Assembly: GCF_000150275.1 (NCBI RefSeq)
Contig: NW_002060953.1
Location: forward strand, 779,693 to 843,692
DNA from: Trichoplax adhaerens
Lineage: Eukaryota; Placozoa; Uniplacotomia; Trichoplacea; Trichoplacidae
Direction of reading: 5' to 3'
DNA length: 64,000 bases
Below the pieces are notes generated by a model. It was not told the DNA's origin. It saw only the letters and a list, made by a program, of their open reading frames with translations, and did no database searches. Position numbers and translations under genes: made by a program. Shown in pieces: positions 1-13,520 of the stretch (position 1 is the first letter of the stretch; every line of letters starts with the position of its first letter).

Positions 1-112
1 CCTATTACGGTAACTCATTTCTAGCGTTAACTTAATGATTCAATAATTTATTTCTTGCCGTAAAACAACTTGATTTTGGATCGAATAATGATTATAAAAA
101 TGAACCACATAC

Positions 113-239
113 CTGCACATAACAGCAAAAGTCCCAGCGCAATCACTTTGGTCGCCATACTTGCTGTGGGTAAGGTGAAAGCAAGTGATATGAATTTTGT
201 GCAGCAGGTAGTTATTCTTATAATACGTGAATTTGTAAC
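113..239 (-). CDS. Possible internal exon of a gene running off the left edge
   Basis: On the minus strand a stretch read with a CCCCTCAG acceptor and an AG|GTATGT donor gives about 42 residues open in frame, phase 1 in and phase 2 out. The peptide has several Cys and His (one part reads HSKYGDQSDCAGTFAVMC) and I do not recognise its family. No second exon was found to the right, so a real gene would continue left of the window. It could also be a chance open frame with plausible splice sites. Low confidence. Confidence 0.3.
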
Positions 240-670
240 CTGAGGGGAATGCCTTATACACTATGCATTCGTATTCAAAGGTCAATAAAAGATTGCAGAC
301 TAGTGTATTGTATTAATTGATATAATGATATTCTAACCGAGTAGAATAGCGCAGTAATATTGTTATGCGATCACGAAGCGAGGTAATTGTTTTATTTAGC
401 TCTACTTTTGATAATAAGGCCATTAATATTGAAATGATAATGACAATTATTGTTTTGTAGAGAGAAAGAGGCAGAGAGGACGATAGGATTGATATTGTGA
501 TATGGTTTCTATTCTTCGCGAACTACGTTAATTAAGTAGTTGATGCACATAATTATTTTAGTAATTATCGCCTGCACCTTCTTGAAAAGTTGAATATTAG
601 AGGTCATTTTTAGATTTTATTCTTCAACACATCAAAAATAGGAAGCTTGTTCACAAAAGTTCAATTTAAG

Positions 671-985
671 GCTGCTAATATTTGAACTAATTAAAGTTGA
701 CTTATTTCCATTAAAATAATATGAAACTCATTCGGAAATGATTTAATTTATAGCTGATGATATTTGAACTATTTAAAATTGACTTCTATCCATTACAATA
801 ATATGCAACCCCTTTCAGAAATGATTCAATTTCTCGTGGATGATATTTGAAATAGTTTAATTGACTGACGTCCCTTAAAATGACATAAAACTTATTGGGA
901 AATGATTCTGTTTATAGCTGATGATAGCCGAACTAGTTAAAGTTGATTAATATCCATTAAAATGATTTCTTTTAAATGAATTCAA
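671..985. repeat. Tandem repeat, unit about 81 bases, four diverged copies
   Basis: Copies begin near 672, 753, 836 and 916. Each contains a core like GATATTTGAACT, then AAAGTTGACT, CCATTAAAATAATATGAAAC and GGAAATGATT. The copies differ by substitutions and small indels, so this is an old array. No coding potential. Confidence 0.75.
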
Positions 986-1599
986 AAGTCGAAACAAAGG
1001 CCAGTCTTGCAAGATTATTGTTGGTTACTAGTAACCCACGGAGACATTGTTCATCTAATTTCTACCGACATCGTCGCATGTTACTGCTTGATTATCTCTT
1101 TTGTGTCATTCAATACTGTTTATTTCATAAGATTGTCGAATAAAAAATTGAAAACGTGATCCTATCATCTAAAGCTTTACCTTATAAGTTAATACAAGCA
1201 CTGATGTCATAAATATACAAATGTTGCATAATATAGGACAGCTGATTGTAAATTGTTTATCCGCCTAACATTCTGTAAGAGAAATGGTAAAGACAATAAT
1301 ATCAACATAGCTTAGACTGTTGCTTTGGGCTGTATTATGATAGGATATAGAACTAGATAGGTCGACCGATAATAACGAGTTTACGCAATACGAAGTTCAA
1401 AAGCTAAGGCTTCCTGCGGTAATTTTAGATGATGTAATTAAATTATCTGTGTAATGGCACATAATACAGTTACTATACGAGTATGTCCTATTTTTTGCAT
1501 AATTGTATTTGAATTTTATTGATGCTTTCAGGCTTTACAGACTTGAATATCATTGAGAGTTTTTCATCTAGATTATTTGTCATAATTATTTACCAAAAT

Positions 1600-1880
1600 T
1601 GGTTTAAAAAATACCAATTTAAGTAAAGTAACGGATCACCAATACTTTTCGAAGCTGATTTACACTGAAATTAAGTGATTGATTGCTTGGTGTTAAAAAA
1701 TAGTTACGTGTATATTGAATTTAATATGGTCTAGCGCCGTTTATAGACGTTATGTACAATATTTATTTGCCTCATTTCTTCAAAAAACATTAATTCAGAA
1801 AAGTAACGAATCATCATTATTTTCAGAAGCTGATTTACGCTGAAATTGAGTGATTGATGCTTAATCTTAAATAATTATTA
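1600..1880. repeat. Two-copy direct repeat
   Basis: A segment around 1626-1700 (AAGTAACGGATCACCAATAC, then GAAGCTGATTTACACTGAAA) recurs at about 1800-1870 (AAGTAACGAATCATCATTAT, then GAAGCTGATTTACGCTGAAA). The copies are about 175 bases apart. No gene seen. Confidence 0.6.
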
Positions 1881-3105
1881 TGAACATCCTAGCTCATTCA
1901 TAGGGTAATCTGTAATAGGTCAGGAAGATTTTTAGATATGAAAATGTGTGCATTTTTGTTGCTTGAGTTCAACGGATGTAAAAAAGGTTCTACTTAAAAA
2001 GTGCAGATATCAATCCAATTATCTCGACTTTGTTTGTGTAAAACATTACGAATGTGCGTGATGGTAAGAAGTAAATAATCTCATTCCTGTGTGGAAAGTG
2101 CATAGACATCTTCTGTAAATAGGCCAATTTTGCTAACTAATTATGCAAACATGAGTGTCTTCATCGGTGTACTGCTATAAAATTGAGTCCAGAAAAGTAC
2201 GGCAGTTATGCTTCGACTACATGAAGTATTTAACGTTGAATTACAATCAGGTGCTAGTGATTACTTCTAATTTTGTTCAGCTTCATTTGTTGATTTATAG
2301 CTAGATATTTTATTACTCATAGCAGAAGCATTCGTCCGAGTAACGCTGGAGAATATTGCAGTAATTATTAATTAATGCCGTCTAGAATGCTAATTAGGTC
2401 ATACCGGTACTGATCAAACAAGTAAACAATAATAGAAATACAATTCAGTGCAGTATAATACGAGTATACAACAGTGAATTAATAATATAATGCCATATCT
2501 AACTTCAAGCATTCAGTGCTATTGAAATCTCTCAGCGGATGATTATGATTTGCCACGTTGATAGATAAAAAGAAGATTATTGTCAAGGAAACAAGCAATT
2601 ATTAATGCACTTACCTGCATATTTTAAAACTCCAGTTGAGAAGGCTAATTATTGTTACAATGCAAGCACCTTCTTTGTTGCTATGTTGCAGCGGTAGGCC
2701 ATACAACATACAGTACCTATCTAGTTGGGGGCATCTTGCCATCCCCTCTCCTTTTAAGCCTATATGCCATGAAACATGAATAAATGTTATAGCACTTACG
2801 TTGATGTACTACATATGAAAAACATTTACATAATTTATTAAGCCATGATAGGTCAAGTTTAAAGGCATGAAAGTTTATGTTTGTAAAGCGAATATTTCTC
2901 GAGTGTTAATAGTGACTTCTCCTTGAAACTTTTGCGGACTTGTGACATTAGTAGAAGAAGTACTAACTCGTACCATGACAAGTTTTAATAGATCGTTATA
3001 TCGTGTTGTGTCAAATTCTTTATGATGAGACTTAACGAAAATAAGCGATACCTGACCATAAATGGTAGTGAAAGGAATTTGAGATAATTTGAATCACTGG
3101 CGACT

Positions 3106-3900
3106 CGAGGCCAATGGATTAGTTAAACGATAGTATCTGACGGTAAAATAGCTAGATACACTAGACGAAAGAATTAGATGGATAGCAGTATCGATAAAAT
3201 CTGCTTAAGACTAGAATAGAATAATATAGCAATGACCGATAAGTAAATTAAGTACACACTAAAGACTTGAGATTAATGGATTGGTTAGGCGATAATATAC
3301 GATGATAGAACAAGTGAATACACTTGAAAAAGAGCTAGATAGAAGTATCGATGAAATCTATTTGAGATTAGAACGGAATAATACAACGATAACCAGTAAA
3401 TTCATTAAGTATGCTCCAGAAAGTCGCAATCAATAGATTAGTTAGATGATAGTATACGATGGTAAAACAGCTCTATACACTAGACGAAAGAACTAGGTAG
3501 CAGTATTGATAAAATTCGCTTAAGATTAGAACGGAACAAGATAGCGATTAAAGATATGTTTATTAAGTACACACTAGCGGCTCGAATTCAGTGGATTAAT
3601 TAGACGATAGTATACGACAGTAAAGCAGCTGAATATACTTGATGAAAGAATTAGATAGATCGTAGCTTCGATGAAATCTGTTTGAGACTAGAACGAAATA
3701 ATATAGCAATAACCAAAAAGTTAATTATGTGCACGCTGGAGACTCGAGATCAATGGATTAGTTAGACGACAGTATATAACGGTATAGCAGCTAAATAAAT
3801 TAAATTTAATAAAAGAAATTAGATAGATAACAGTATCCGTGAAATCTGTTTGAGAATAGAACGTAGAGATACAACGATAACCAATAAATAAATTGATTTA
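3106..3900. repeat. Tandem repeat, unit about 157 bases, five copies
   Basis: Five diverged copies start near 3106, 3265, 3424, 3580 and 3740. Shared blocks in each unit are CTCGAGNNCAATGGATTAGT, ACGATAGTATACGACGGTAA, a block like GAAAGAATTAGATAGATAGC, AGTATCGATAAAATCTG and AGACTAGAACGGAATAATAT. The copies are well diverged and non-coding; the array has the look of a minisatellite. Confidence 0.8.
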
Positions 3901-5635
3901 CTCAGGTCTTTACGCGAAATTAATTATATGTGTCGGGATAAAAACATCGTAATGTTGGATGTCATCCTGAAATATTTTGGCTACGATGTTACAGGATCTA
4001 TTTCGATCCTTAATCTATAACTATCGGCCAATGGTAATAATTATCTACAATATTTAGATTATTTAATGATGCTTTTTGAATTTTTAACAGAATAACATAG
4101 GGTCCTAATCTTACGTAGAATATCGATAAACTAAACAGTGCAGTAACTCTTCTTGGGTAGTAAAGAAGGAATAGGGGACGACCACAAACCTGAAATAGAT
4201 ACTTTTAGAGTGGTATCCATTTCAACATCTTTTCCCATTTTGTCACACGAAAATAGCTTGATAAAAATCAAGATACCTTTTTGTATCATAGGAGATAATC
4301 ATGTAAAGCAATTGATTCTATTCATGATCATAATTTTGAATAACTAACCGCGATAAATGTGCATTCTTCAATGTACTATAACGGTATCTATCGGTAAATA
4401 CGCTAGAGACATTATCAATTATACCCTCTGCAATTCTATTAAAAGCGGTGTCTTTGGTCATTCTATTTATTCACGTTTTTGTGCATTAGCCCCTCGCTGT
4501 ACTTAATCTGTAATTCAAGTTAAATTCATAAATTCATAAAAGAACGTATGTGATGATTTATTCAGTAAGCTGCTATTACTGAGTCATTCTTGAATCGTGT
4601 ACTAGCATAATAACCTAGAAGCCTCGAAGACTATAAAAATTATGTTCGACACTTTAATGTTGGAATGTTATTAAATGCCTAAACTGTTTGTAGTTTCTTT
4701 TAGAACGCTAATACTGTGGTAAAGTACAGGCAATTAATAATTCTATATTTCGACTGTTATCTTGTACAGCATTACGATCAATCAAATGAGTGATAATTAT
4801 ATTTAATGAAATAATTTTTAATCTGTAAATGTTAGTCTTCGGTCATCGTATAGCGGTAATATAAGTATTTCTTGGTTATACACCTTAGCCAACGAATTTA
4901 CTTACTTTTAACTTCTTCTCCTACTAATAAAATGACCTAAAATATAGTACCGTAATTTTTTTCTATAACCCGCAGCTCATGGACTACTAGAAATCTACGC
5001 TAGAAGTAATCCTTAGTTTTGTGTGCGCCTATTCTTATCTGCTGCTACTGCATTTGATATCACTTTATCAAAAACAGTACATATGATTTATCGTTGCGTG
5101 TAATAAAATTTTGACTTACAGAAACAGATTTCATAAGCCATATTGTCTATCATTGTAAATACTAATAGAGCTTTAGTAGTTCGGGTAATCTATGGCTATG
5201 AATAGACTTAACTGGTAAATAATTAGGAAAGCAGAATGATCCAATAAAACCTGATAGCTCATAGGTACGCTACTCAAATTGCAAATTATCGTGGAGGTCA
5301 CATACGTGTCAAGGGAAGTTGGACGCTTGGCAAAAAACTGGAAATTTAGAGTATGTTATCGAATCAGCTTGATGAGCAGTTGCAATGAGACGTTACAAAT
5401 AAACAGATTGCAATCGAATAACTTTAATTTATAAGCATTTCAAGAGGGCAGGAAATAAATTGGCTATCGTATATACTGAAGGTAAGTAGAGCGTTATTTA
5501 TTCTCATTTGCTATAAAACTCGCCTTTATATTGCGAATGGATATTGTTAGATATAAAATTAAATAAAGTATATAAATTCAATTGATAAGTTACCAATATG
5601 GAGATGTGATAAAATATAATATCATAAGATGAAAA

Positions 5636-8600
5636 TTATCTTTCAATATTTAAATGGATATTTAATCCTCGAAGCATATCAGTATCCCTAATTCTTTTAC
5701 AACCATATATATGCAATGACTTTAATCTCTTACAATGTTTGACAAGATAAATTAAACTCTCGTGTGTTACATCCCTACAAAAGCTCAGTTTAATCGATTT
5801 TAAGGTGCGATAGCATTGGCTATTAGCCAAATCTTTGACACTATGAAAGATGAAAAGGCAACAAGATTAATTTAATGTGTACAATAAAGCAATATTTTAA
5901 TAAACTAGAGAACAAATAAGCCGTAACAGTTCTACCTGTCCTATTCTACAAAATGAAATATGAGTTCTTCATTTTCTTAGAATAAGAGTTACTTTTTACT
6001 ATCATTAATTTCATACCTGGATCTAGTAATATTTGTAGAGCTTAAGTCGAGAACTTCTAAGCTATGGCAGTGTTGTGCTATAACATTTATACTGTTATCC
6101 GTTACCATTTCACATCCGCAAATGTCCAGACATCTAAGTTGAATAGCGAAATTCTCATTAAATAAGGTATCAGACTACAAATGCTTGGTATCGCTTGTAG
6201 AGCATATCATTTTAAAAAATTAATTTGTACGAAATGCTTCATAAAGGGGAAAAATTACCTTATAGAAGGTCTATGTATTGCGAGCTCGTTCATCGCAATA
6301 TCGGTAATTTTAGAGCACTTTGCTAAACTAATATCGCTTAATTTTTGCCAATTTCTCGCTAGAAATGATACGCAATCATCCGTTATCTATTAAAAAAGTA
6401 TAAATTAACAATTATTAGCTTATTCCTATCAGTTATGCTCATTTCTAGTGATGTAATGACGCAAGATAAGATGTATTGATTGCACTTTAAAGATTTGTTC
6501 TGAAAAAGCAAATATGGAATAACGTGGTAAACAAATATACTTCTAAAAACAATATTGGTTTCGTAGGATGAGATAAAGCAAATACTTTACAGCGTACAAA
6601 ATGACGTATCCTAATTTTACACTTGGTTATAAAGTAATAAAATTAACGTTTAAATATGCGTCTTAATATGCCGCCGCAAAAAAAGCTTTCATTTTAAGGT
6701 CTATATTATCGCAAGGTATAGATATAGACGTTATTTTATCTTTTTATACTAACCTGGCTGATACCGCGCAATCCAATTTTTTCTATATGCTTTAAGTTTG
6801 CTGCTAGTCTGCTAATGTCATCATTGCTAAGCTAAATGATTAGCAACAAAATGTACCACCATAGTGGTAATATTATTGAGATTAAGGTGATATTTGTCAA
6901 GTATTTACATCTGATACGAATTACTTGTAAATATCTTATAGAAGTTTAATAGTTTACCTTATAGCATTGCCCTAAATTTAGGGAAATAATATTTTTGCAG
7001 TTATAAGCAATCATTTTAGCAGCTTGCGAATCGATTTTTGAACAGCCGGAAATGTCCAAGTAGCAAATACTGATATATTAATGATTAAAATATGACAAAT
7101 GATAAGATTAGATAAGAGCTAATTTATCTCATAATATTCATGAAAGCTATACTAAATTACAATAATAAATTAACGAGTGATAATTATACTCTTTAGTGTA
7201 AATGCTTTATTAAGTAATCATGACTTCAAATAAAGTAATGACGAGATTTGTGAATTCAATTTTTTAATAAAGATAATGCGTATCAATTCCTGGTTAAATT
7301 ACAAATTAGAATTACGTTGGATCTTGATTGATGATGATATAACATTAAAACAAAATTTTTCATACATATTGCTTTCCATATGAATTGATTTAAGATTAAT
7401 GCAATTAGTACTTATAGATATTTTGGTTTACCTATCTCCATGTCGGCTAGCAATCGTTGAAATTGTTCTATTGGAAATGTTTAGACATCCACTGAGATCA
7501 ATGGATATCATACTAAAATGATAAACAAATCCGTAAAATTATATTTTAATTGGGCTCTTGTTGCATTTTACGATATTCCATCGAAGCGAAGACCTATATA
7601 ACATCATGAACTCTAACTTACCTTTTGCAGCCTTCTAAAATAGAGATAATTCCGTCATCACTAACATTGCACTGTGAGCAATGGATAGTATGTACATTTG
7701 GACACCGAGTTGCTATATGAACTAAAACTTCATCGCCAATAGTTTCACTAGTTGTAGTAGGTACATAGGCCATGGTAAACTCCTAAAAGGAAGTTTATTA
7801 AAGAGTATTTAGTTCAGGCCTACAATTAATATTATCAATTAAATTAAATTTTGTCCGACCTGCAGTGAATCCGAACACTGGCGAAACAGTTGTCTTAATC
7901 CATCCACGGTAATGACCACGTTTGAGGATCTGGTTGCTCTGTTGCTATATTCTGATTCAACAACTTCCATTTGTGGTAAAGTTAGGCAAACAGGTTTCCT
8001 TCTTCCAATCGCTTTTAATGACATATTTGATAATGGTACATTTTTGGGTACAATAATTTCATTCCCTAAAGAAAGACCAATTCGAGCAATAAGAAGTTCA
8101 AAATAATAGCCATGACTGTACTAAGTTCTAATTATTAATTTCTATAATTGGCATCGCCTCATTAATTTAGGAGAAATAATTGTAATATATGATCGGAATT
8201 AATGTGATATATTATTAATTAAATTAAATGACTATGAAAGGTAATGTGCATTATCTATGATATACGTAAGCAATCAATTATTAAAACAGGTTGTTTCTCA
8301 AAATAATCATAATGTTATACTATCGATAATATATTTATATCGAGGTATGTTTATACGAGTATTCTTGATATACCTTACTCGTAGTCAGATTTTAAAATTT
8401 AAAATTTCGTTGCTTACAAGGTTTTTAAAGCTATATAGTCTACCTAAGGTACTTACATAATGCTGAATCATTAGCTATCCAATAAAGTCTTCGACATACC
8501 ATGGAGCATTTGATTAACTCTTTTTGGGATATCTTACTTAATATCATGAGAAGTAATTCATCTGGTAGATCTAATAATGATAATGGGGAGTTCACAAGAT

Positions 8601-11600
8601 TGTTATAATAATAGTCACTTAATCTTTTATTGGCTATTCTATTCCTATCGCTATGGTTGTCCTCTTCGGAAGTTAAGTCATCGGTAATGACATCATTAGG
8701 CTTGCTATGTTTTAAAATGGAAATAGTCTGATCTGGATAACCATGAGATGATTCATTAATAATAGCTGGATATAACGAGCTAGCAGGTGGATTAGATAAC
8801 TCGTTAGAATTGAATGAACTCCAAGCTGTACTTGATTTTTGCCAATGTCGTTTATAATTTGAAAGTAGATTTTTAGATGATGTCATTTGCCCTTCATGAT
8901 CACTTGTATCCAATATGGAATCATCTTCATCGGTAGAAAGTATTTTGGAACGATTACGAGAGTCAAGTGATTGTGAAGTTTCGTATCTTGCCTTTGCTTT
9001 GCTAGGTGTCTGACCGGGATTATGTGATCTTATGGGAGTTTTCTTAAAATAAGCTTCCGAATAAGATTTTTGCAATCTTGTTACGCTTACCTTGTCTTCG
9101 CGGCTATCTTGGTTGGTATCCGTTGAGGCAACATTGATCTCACGTTCAGCCTCTTTCGTCTGCAATTTATTATTGACTGGTATTGGATCTACTTCAGCTA
9201 TAAAGCCAGGACTAACGGATATAATGGTAGTGCCACAATCTATGCAAAACATGCTATCATGATTACAATGGCTGCGACATGTTGGGCAGACTTTTACCAC
9301 TTTATTTGTTGTCTGGCTGGGAGTCGGCGATATACTTGGCGATGCTTTAAAAAATTTTGTACTCTTTATAGCTGAGTCATAATCCTTATTTGTACTTGCT
9401 GTAGCTACTGATTGACTATGATCATTAATGGCCAGTTTATTATCTGTCACGGTAGAATAATCTTTCTTTGAAGTAGTTTTATTCGGTGATAGGGCAGAAG
9501 AAAAACTTTGAATTTTCTGTCTTGAATCAATATTCGTTTGATCCTTCATGGTGGATATCGGATCACTGAAATCATGACTGACTTTGTTGTCGTCGTCTAT
9601 TCCCCATATGCTAGCAAGGGTAGAGTAATTGATCCGATTCTCCTTCCTTGGACTTCGCTGTGTCATAGGATCCGTATGTGACCAAGAAAATCGCTGTAAA
9701 TTATCTAAGTCCTCATCATGACTGATTCCGTTCTCAGAATCCTCGCCCTCATAAGTTAATAACGAATCTTTAGGCGACCTAGCTGTAATGCTGTAGTTAG
9801 TTTCTGATTCTCTATGTGTAATAAATGCAACATTCTCATCCGAATTTTCACTATCTTCTAACTCCAATTCTGGTATTTCATTGTCTCGACTATATTTAAG
9901 ATTTGTTGTATTAGGTACTCCAACATTAAGCACTCCCACGTTATCATTACGGGGTGCTGTTGACACCGAACGACTTACTGGAGCAGTGATACTTTCAGAA
10001 GGTTTCCTATACTCGGAACTTCCATGAGATTCAGAGCTTTGGCCAATCGAAGACATTTTATCATTAGTTTTGCTGGATTTTTTATTGTTTTGATTACTTT
10101 TACCAGCAGCTTTTGAGTCTGCTTTATTTACAGTTGTCTCCGCTCTTGCTGCGTTCTTGGCTAGATAGGCTAATCTTTTTTGCCTAATTCTATCCAAATC
10201 CTTTTCATTCCTTGGTGTTCTAGGAGTTTTTAAGTCTGATTTTTTATTGTTCAAAGTTGTAGCTGTTTTGCTTCTAATTGTTTCATTTTCCTCTGAGATG
10301 GTGCCATCTATAATCGGAGTTTCAGCATTTTTTTTTCTATTTTGATTGTCCCTAGAGTGAGAACGGACTGGCTGCAAGCTTGCTTTCAAATCGGTAGGCA
10401 AGTCATCAAAAATCTCTGCTGTAGAGCTTTGTCTGTTAACGGCGTTATATTTAGATCTTCTATCTTCGCGCATTATATCTTGTGAATCTGACACATTGCT
10501 AATTAAGTTTTGCTTACCATTATTCCTATTTAGTTTTAACTCCATACTATTTTCAACTTGGAGAGCATTATCATCTGTTAAATAATTTCTATTTTCTGGC
10601 CGTGCAGCAGTCAGCTTTCTTTGCTTGCGTTGTTGATATTCAACTGGGTTACTTTGATTAATATTCTGTCTTGTATTTTTTGAATTGTCGGTATAGTCTT
10701 GATCAAGATTAAACTCAGATAACTGCCGGTTTTGCTTTATTAGATGAGCATCTTTACGGTTACCTTTTTTAGATCTGGGGCTCAATTTTCGTTCCACTTT
10801 TACCTCTAATCGTTCTCTTTCTTTCTCAATACTTTTAATAATTTCTTTCCACTCTTCGAATTGGATTGATGTCTCGTCACTGTTATGAGATGGATGTTGT
10901 TGGTCTGCTACGTTGCTGCTTAAAGTATTCGAATTCTTACTTAAATCGGTTGATTTATGGCTACCTGCATAGTTTTCCAGTAAATTTCGTAGTGTAGGAT
11001 CAAGGCGGTCCATATTTAAATCGCCAATCATGTTTTCAATGGATTTTGAAAATCGATAAGTGGTTATTTTATCTGAATCACTGTCTTCGTTATTTTCCAA
11101 GTTCTCAAGGTGTAAGTAATTCGATTTCGTTGCCCTTTCACTGCGATCTTGTACCGCTGCGTATAATTTCTTATTTGTATTTTTGCTCGATTGTCCTTTA
11201 AGAGATTGAATTTTAGCCGGCTTTTCCCTGCTATCTTGTTGTTCTTCTAATTCAAACTTGGATGTTAAATGCTTATCGTCACCATACTTAGAATATATTG
11301 CTCTATGGTCATATTGAGTGACAGGAGAATCATCATCTTCGTCATTAATATCCCACATATGATATCTTCGGGGTGTACCAGGTTCAGGCTTCGTTACAAT
11401 ATGTCTGGCATTATAATTATCATCATCGTATTGACTTACATTTTGATTTATTTCATAGCTTTGGCGTGGTGAAATCTTTACAGATTTATTTCTTTGTAAA
11501 TTACTTATTTTGTTATTAGAGGTATCATTGTAGCTAGTATTTACCGAAGGCTTATATTTTGATTGAAGTATATTTTGATCGCTTTCTCGGTAGAAGCCCT

Positions 11601-11688
11601 CCTCGACTTTATCGTCTTCATAATGTCGATATCCAGCATGATCATTGATATTTTTGATAGGTGATGGTTGTCTTCTGTATCGACTCAT
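5636..11688 (-). CDS. F-box/LRR protein (FBXL family) with long disordered N-terminus and zinc-ribbon-like motif
   Basis: Predicted substrate receptor of an SCF ubiquitin ligase. Nine coding exons: 8457-11688, 7860-8065, 7622-7782, 7432-7512, 6958-7069, 6754-6831, 6259-6386, 6017-6133, 5636-5819. All junctions are in phase, giving 1432 residues. Residues 1-1036 are rich in S, N, D, K and E, low in hydrophobics, and probably disordered. A paired-cysteine motif lies at C801-x2-C804 and C815-x2-C818, with C808 and H810 between. The F-box is at about 1037-1078 (starts LLDLPDELLLMIL, ends SALW, with the W built across the first intron). The rest is cysteine-containing LRRs, with motifs such as YLDISGC and CLDICGC spaced as in FBXL2/AMN1-type repeats; the last exon ends soon after LHIYGCKRI. 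The start is the first ATG of the long exon. Family placement is firm; the specific orthologue and substrate are unknown. The 1 kb N-terminal extension is unusual for the family. Confidence 0.9.
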
Positions 11689-13520
11689 TGAAAACTAATC
11701 TTGAATATCAAGTAAGGCAATGCTATCCTCACTGCTGATATCGGTTTCAATCTAATAGGGAATATCTCACTGAAATGGTGGATCAAATTATTTTCAACGT
11801 TTACGTGCAGCTTTAAACGTTAATTCTGCAGTTTCTATTTGGCAACATTCGCTGTAGGTAAATGAATGATTGATAGGTTATCAGACGATTCTTAAAAATT
11901 GAGACTCCAATTTGATTGCTGAGAAGTGGAATACTACTAGTGCCTCTTAATTTAACTAAATCAAGAAAACCGAATCAACCTTTTGCTTATATGATGCTTA
12001 TACTCGTATTCTCTTCCAACCGCAGCTTATCAATCGGGGCTTAATCAATATCGATGGCTAAGCAGCCTCTTGTCTTGTACACACCTACTACGTCTGTCCG
12101 AAAGCCAAAGATATTCCAATATTAAACTGCATGCTATACAGAACAACATCCAGCGTAGTAGAATTATATTTCTGCAGTAAGGAGAATATAACGTTCAAAT
12201 TATTTTACGGTTAAAAAATCCCCAAATTGCCATGGAGACCGAAGTCTACAGACGGAAAATACGGACGGCACCCTTCTAGTCTGAGACTACTGCCTACAAA
12301 CTAGCTTACCAAAATGAAGTTCTTGGTGATGGACTACTAAAAAAGGTCTTTTAGTAGTTTATGGCTTGATTTAGCAGTGAATAAGACCTATATCTATTAA
12401 ACAGTGATATGGAAAAGTGTAATTTATCGCCAGGTTGATACAGATGATGGAATCCTATGGGTAGCATTAGCTACTTATACAGTATGTCTCTGCAGCGTAG
12501 CTTATTATTGTATATCGATGACCTTCAACAGTAAAGGGTAGGGATACTAGTAAATGGCACTAATAAACTCATAGGTGGTATATTTGGTCATGAAAGTCTG
12601 ACGTCTTGTAGCTGGCTTACTTGATACGAGTATATTATGATGCTATTAGTCATCGCACAATGAATTATATTTCAACTTTGCTACAATTAAATTTTCAACT
12701 TTTACAAAACTATATAGAAAGTATATGAAGGATCTGGCGAATAAATACGTTTAGCGAAGATACAATATTGCTAACAGAGTTTATAAGAGGCATTTAATAC
12801 ATTCTACAAACCAAATTGCAATATTAAATGAGTATGTTTCGACAAGATTTACTAATGATGTTTCGTTGCAACACAGCTCAATTTGTTTATTTTATATCCA
12901 AGACGTTATCATACAATTTTCGCAATAGTTTTCGAATATTTTAGAATAAGATTTTTTTTCCATCATGTTGTTACTAATGTAACTGGTATTGTGCTTTCGG
13001 AATATAGGGTACACTATATGTACAAAGCAGTGATATTCTTCACCGTACTCAATTTGATTATTGGTAGAGAACGTGGTACAAGGTTAATTTTTCGGCTAAT
13101 TGATAATATTGGAGTGAATCATATTAAAAAGATGTCTTGCATGGCTTGACAGGATACAAGTAATAGTTATCCTACGCATACATACTTTCATACAAGTACA
13201 TCGTACGTTACGAATTTATAATGGTAAGAAGTTGATTGTCAGTCTAGTCTAGGCTACAATCATGCATGCTTGATTATAAAGTGGGTCTTTGCTAATAGTT
13301 AGTAAATCGGTTAACAGTATCATAAAGAGTAGCTCTACATCTTCTAGTAGTTTGTGGCCAGGTATTTCAAGAGCATTTAGGATGTGATTTAACTACTGAA
13401 GCACTATCTCAAATTGAGACTTAATTCATGTGGAAATTGTCTTCCAACTTTGTTGAAAGCTATAAAGGTACTATTTAAAAATGCTGACGATGATGTACCC
13501 GTAATGGAGCATAGTTTCAA
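11689..13520. other. Intergenic spacer, no gene seen
   Basis: This spacer lies between the start of the F-box/LRR gene and the stop codon of DNAJC25, both on the minus strand. It should hold the promoter of the F-box gene just above 11688 and the 3' end of DNAJC25 just below 13521. A run of open frame at 12883-13149 has no ATG at its start and no recognisable domain. Nothing else supported. Confidence 0.6.

Larger units (their letters stand above)
286..5635. other. Gene-poor stretch with tandem repeats
   Basis: About 5.3 kb of AT-rich sequence in which I could not support any gene. It holds an approximately 81-base tandem repeat (671-985), a two-copy repeat (about 1600-1880) and an approximately 157-base tandem repeat (3106-3900). 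The only sizeable open frame (4153-4347, +) shows no recognisable protein features. The F-box/LRR gene terminates at 5636. Confidence 0.6.

Noticed and set aside
8440-8456. Extension of the F-box exon to the stop codon at 8440
   Set aside because: A strong AT|GTAAGTACC donor at 8457 joins in phase to exon 2 and restores the F-box end SALW.
12883-13149. 88-residue plus-strand open frame
   Set aside because: It starts without an ATG, is rich in residues expected from AT-rich DNA, and has no family resemblance.
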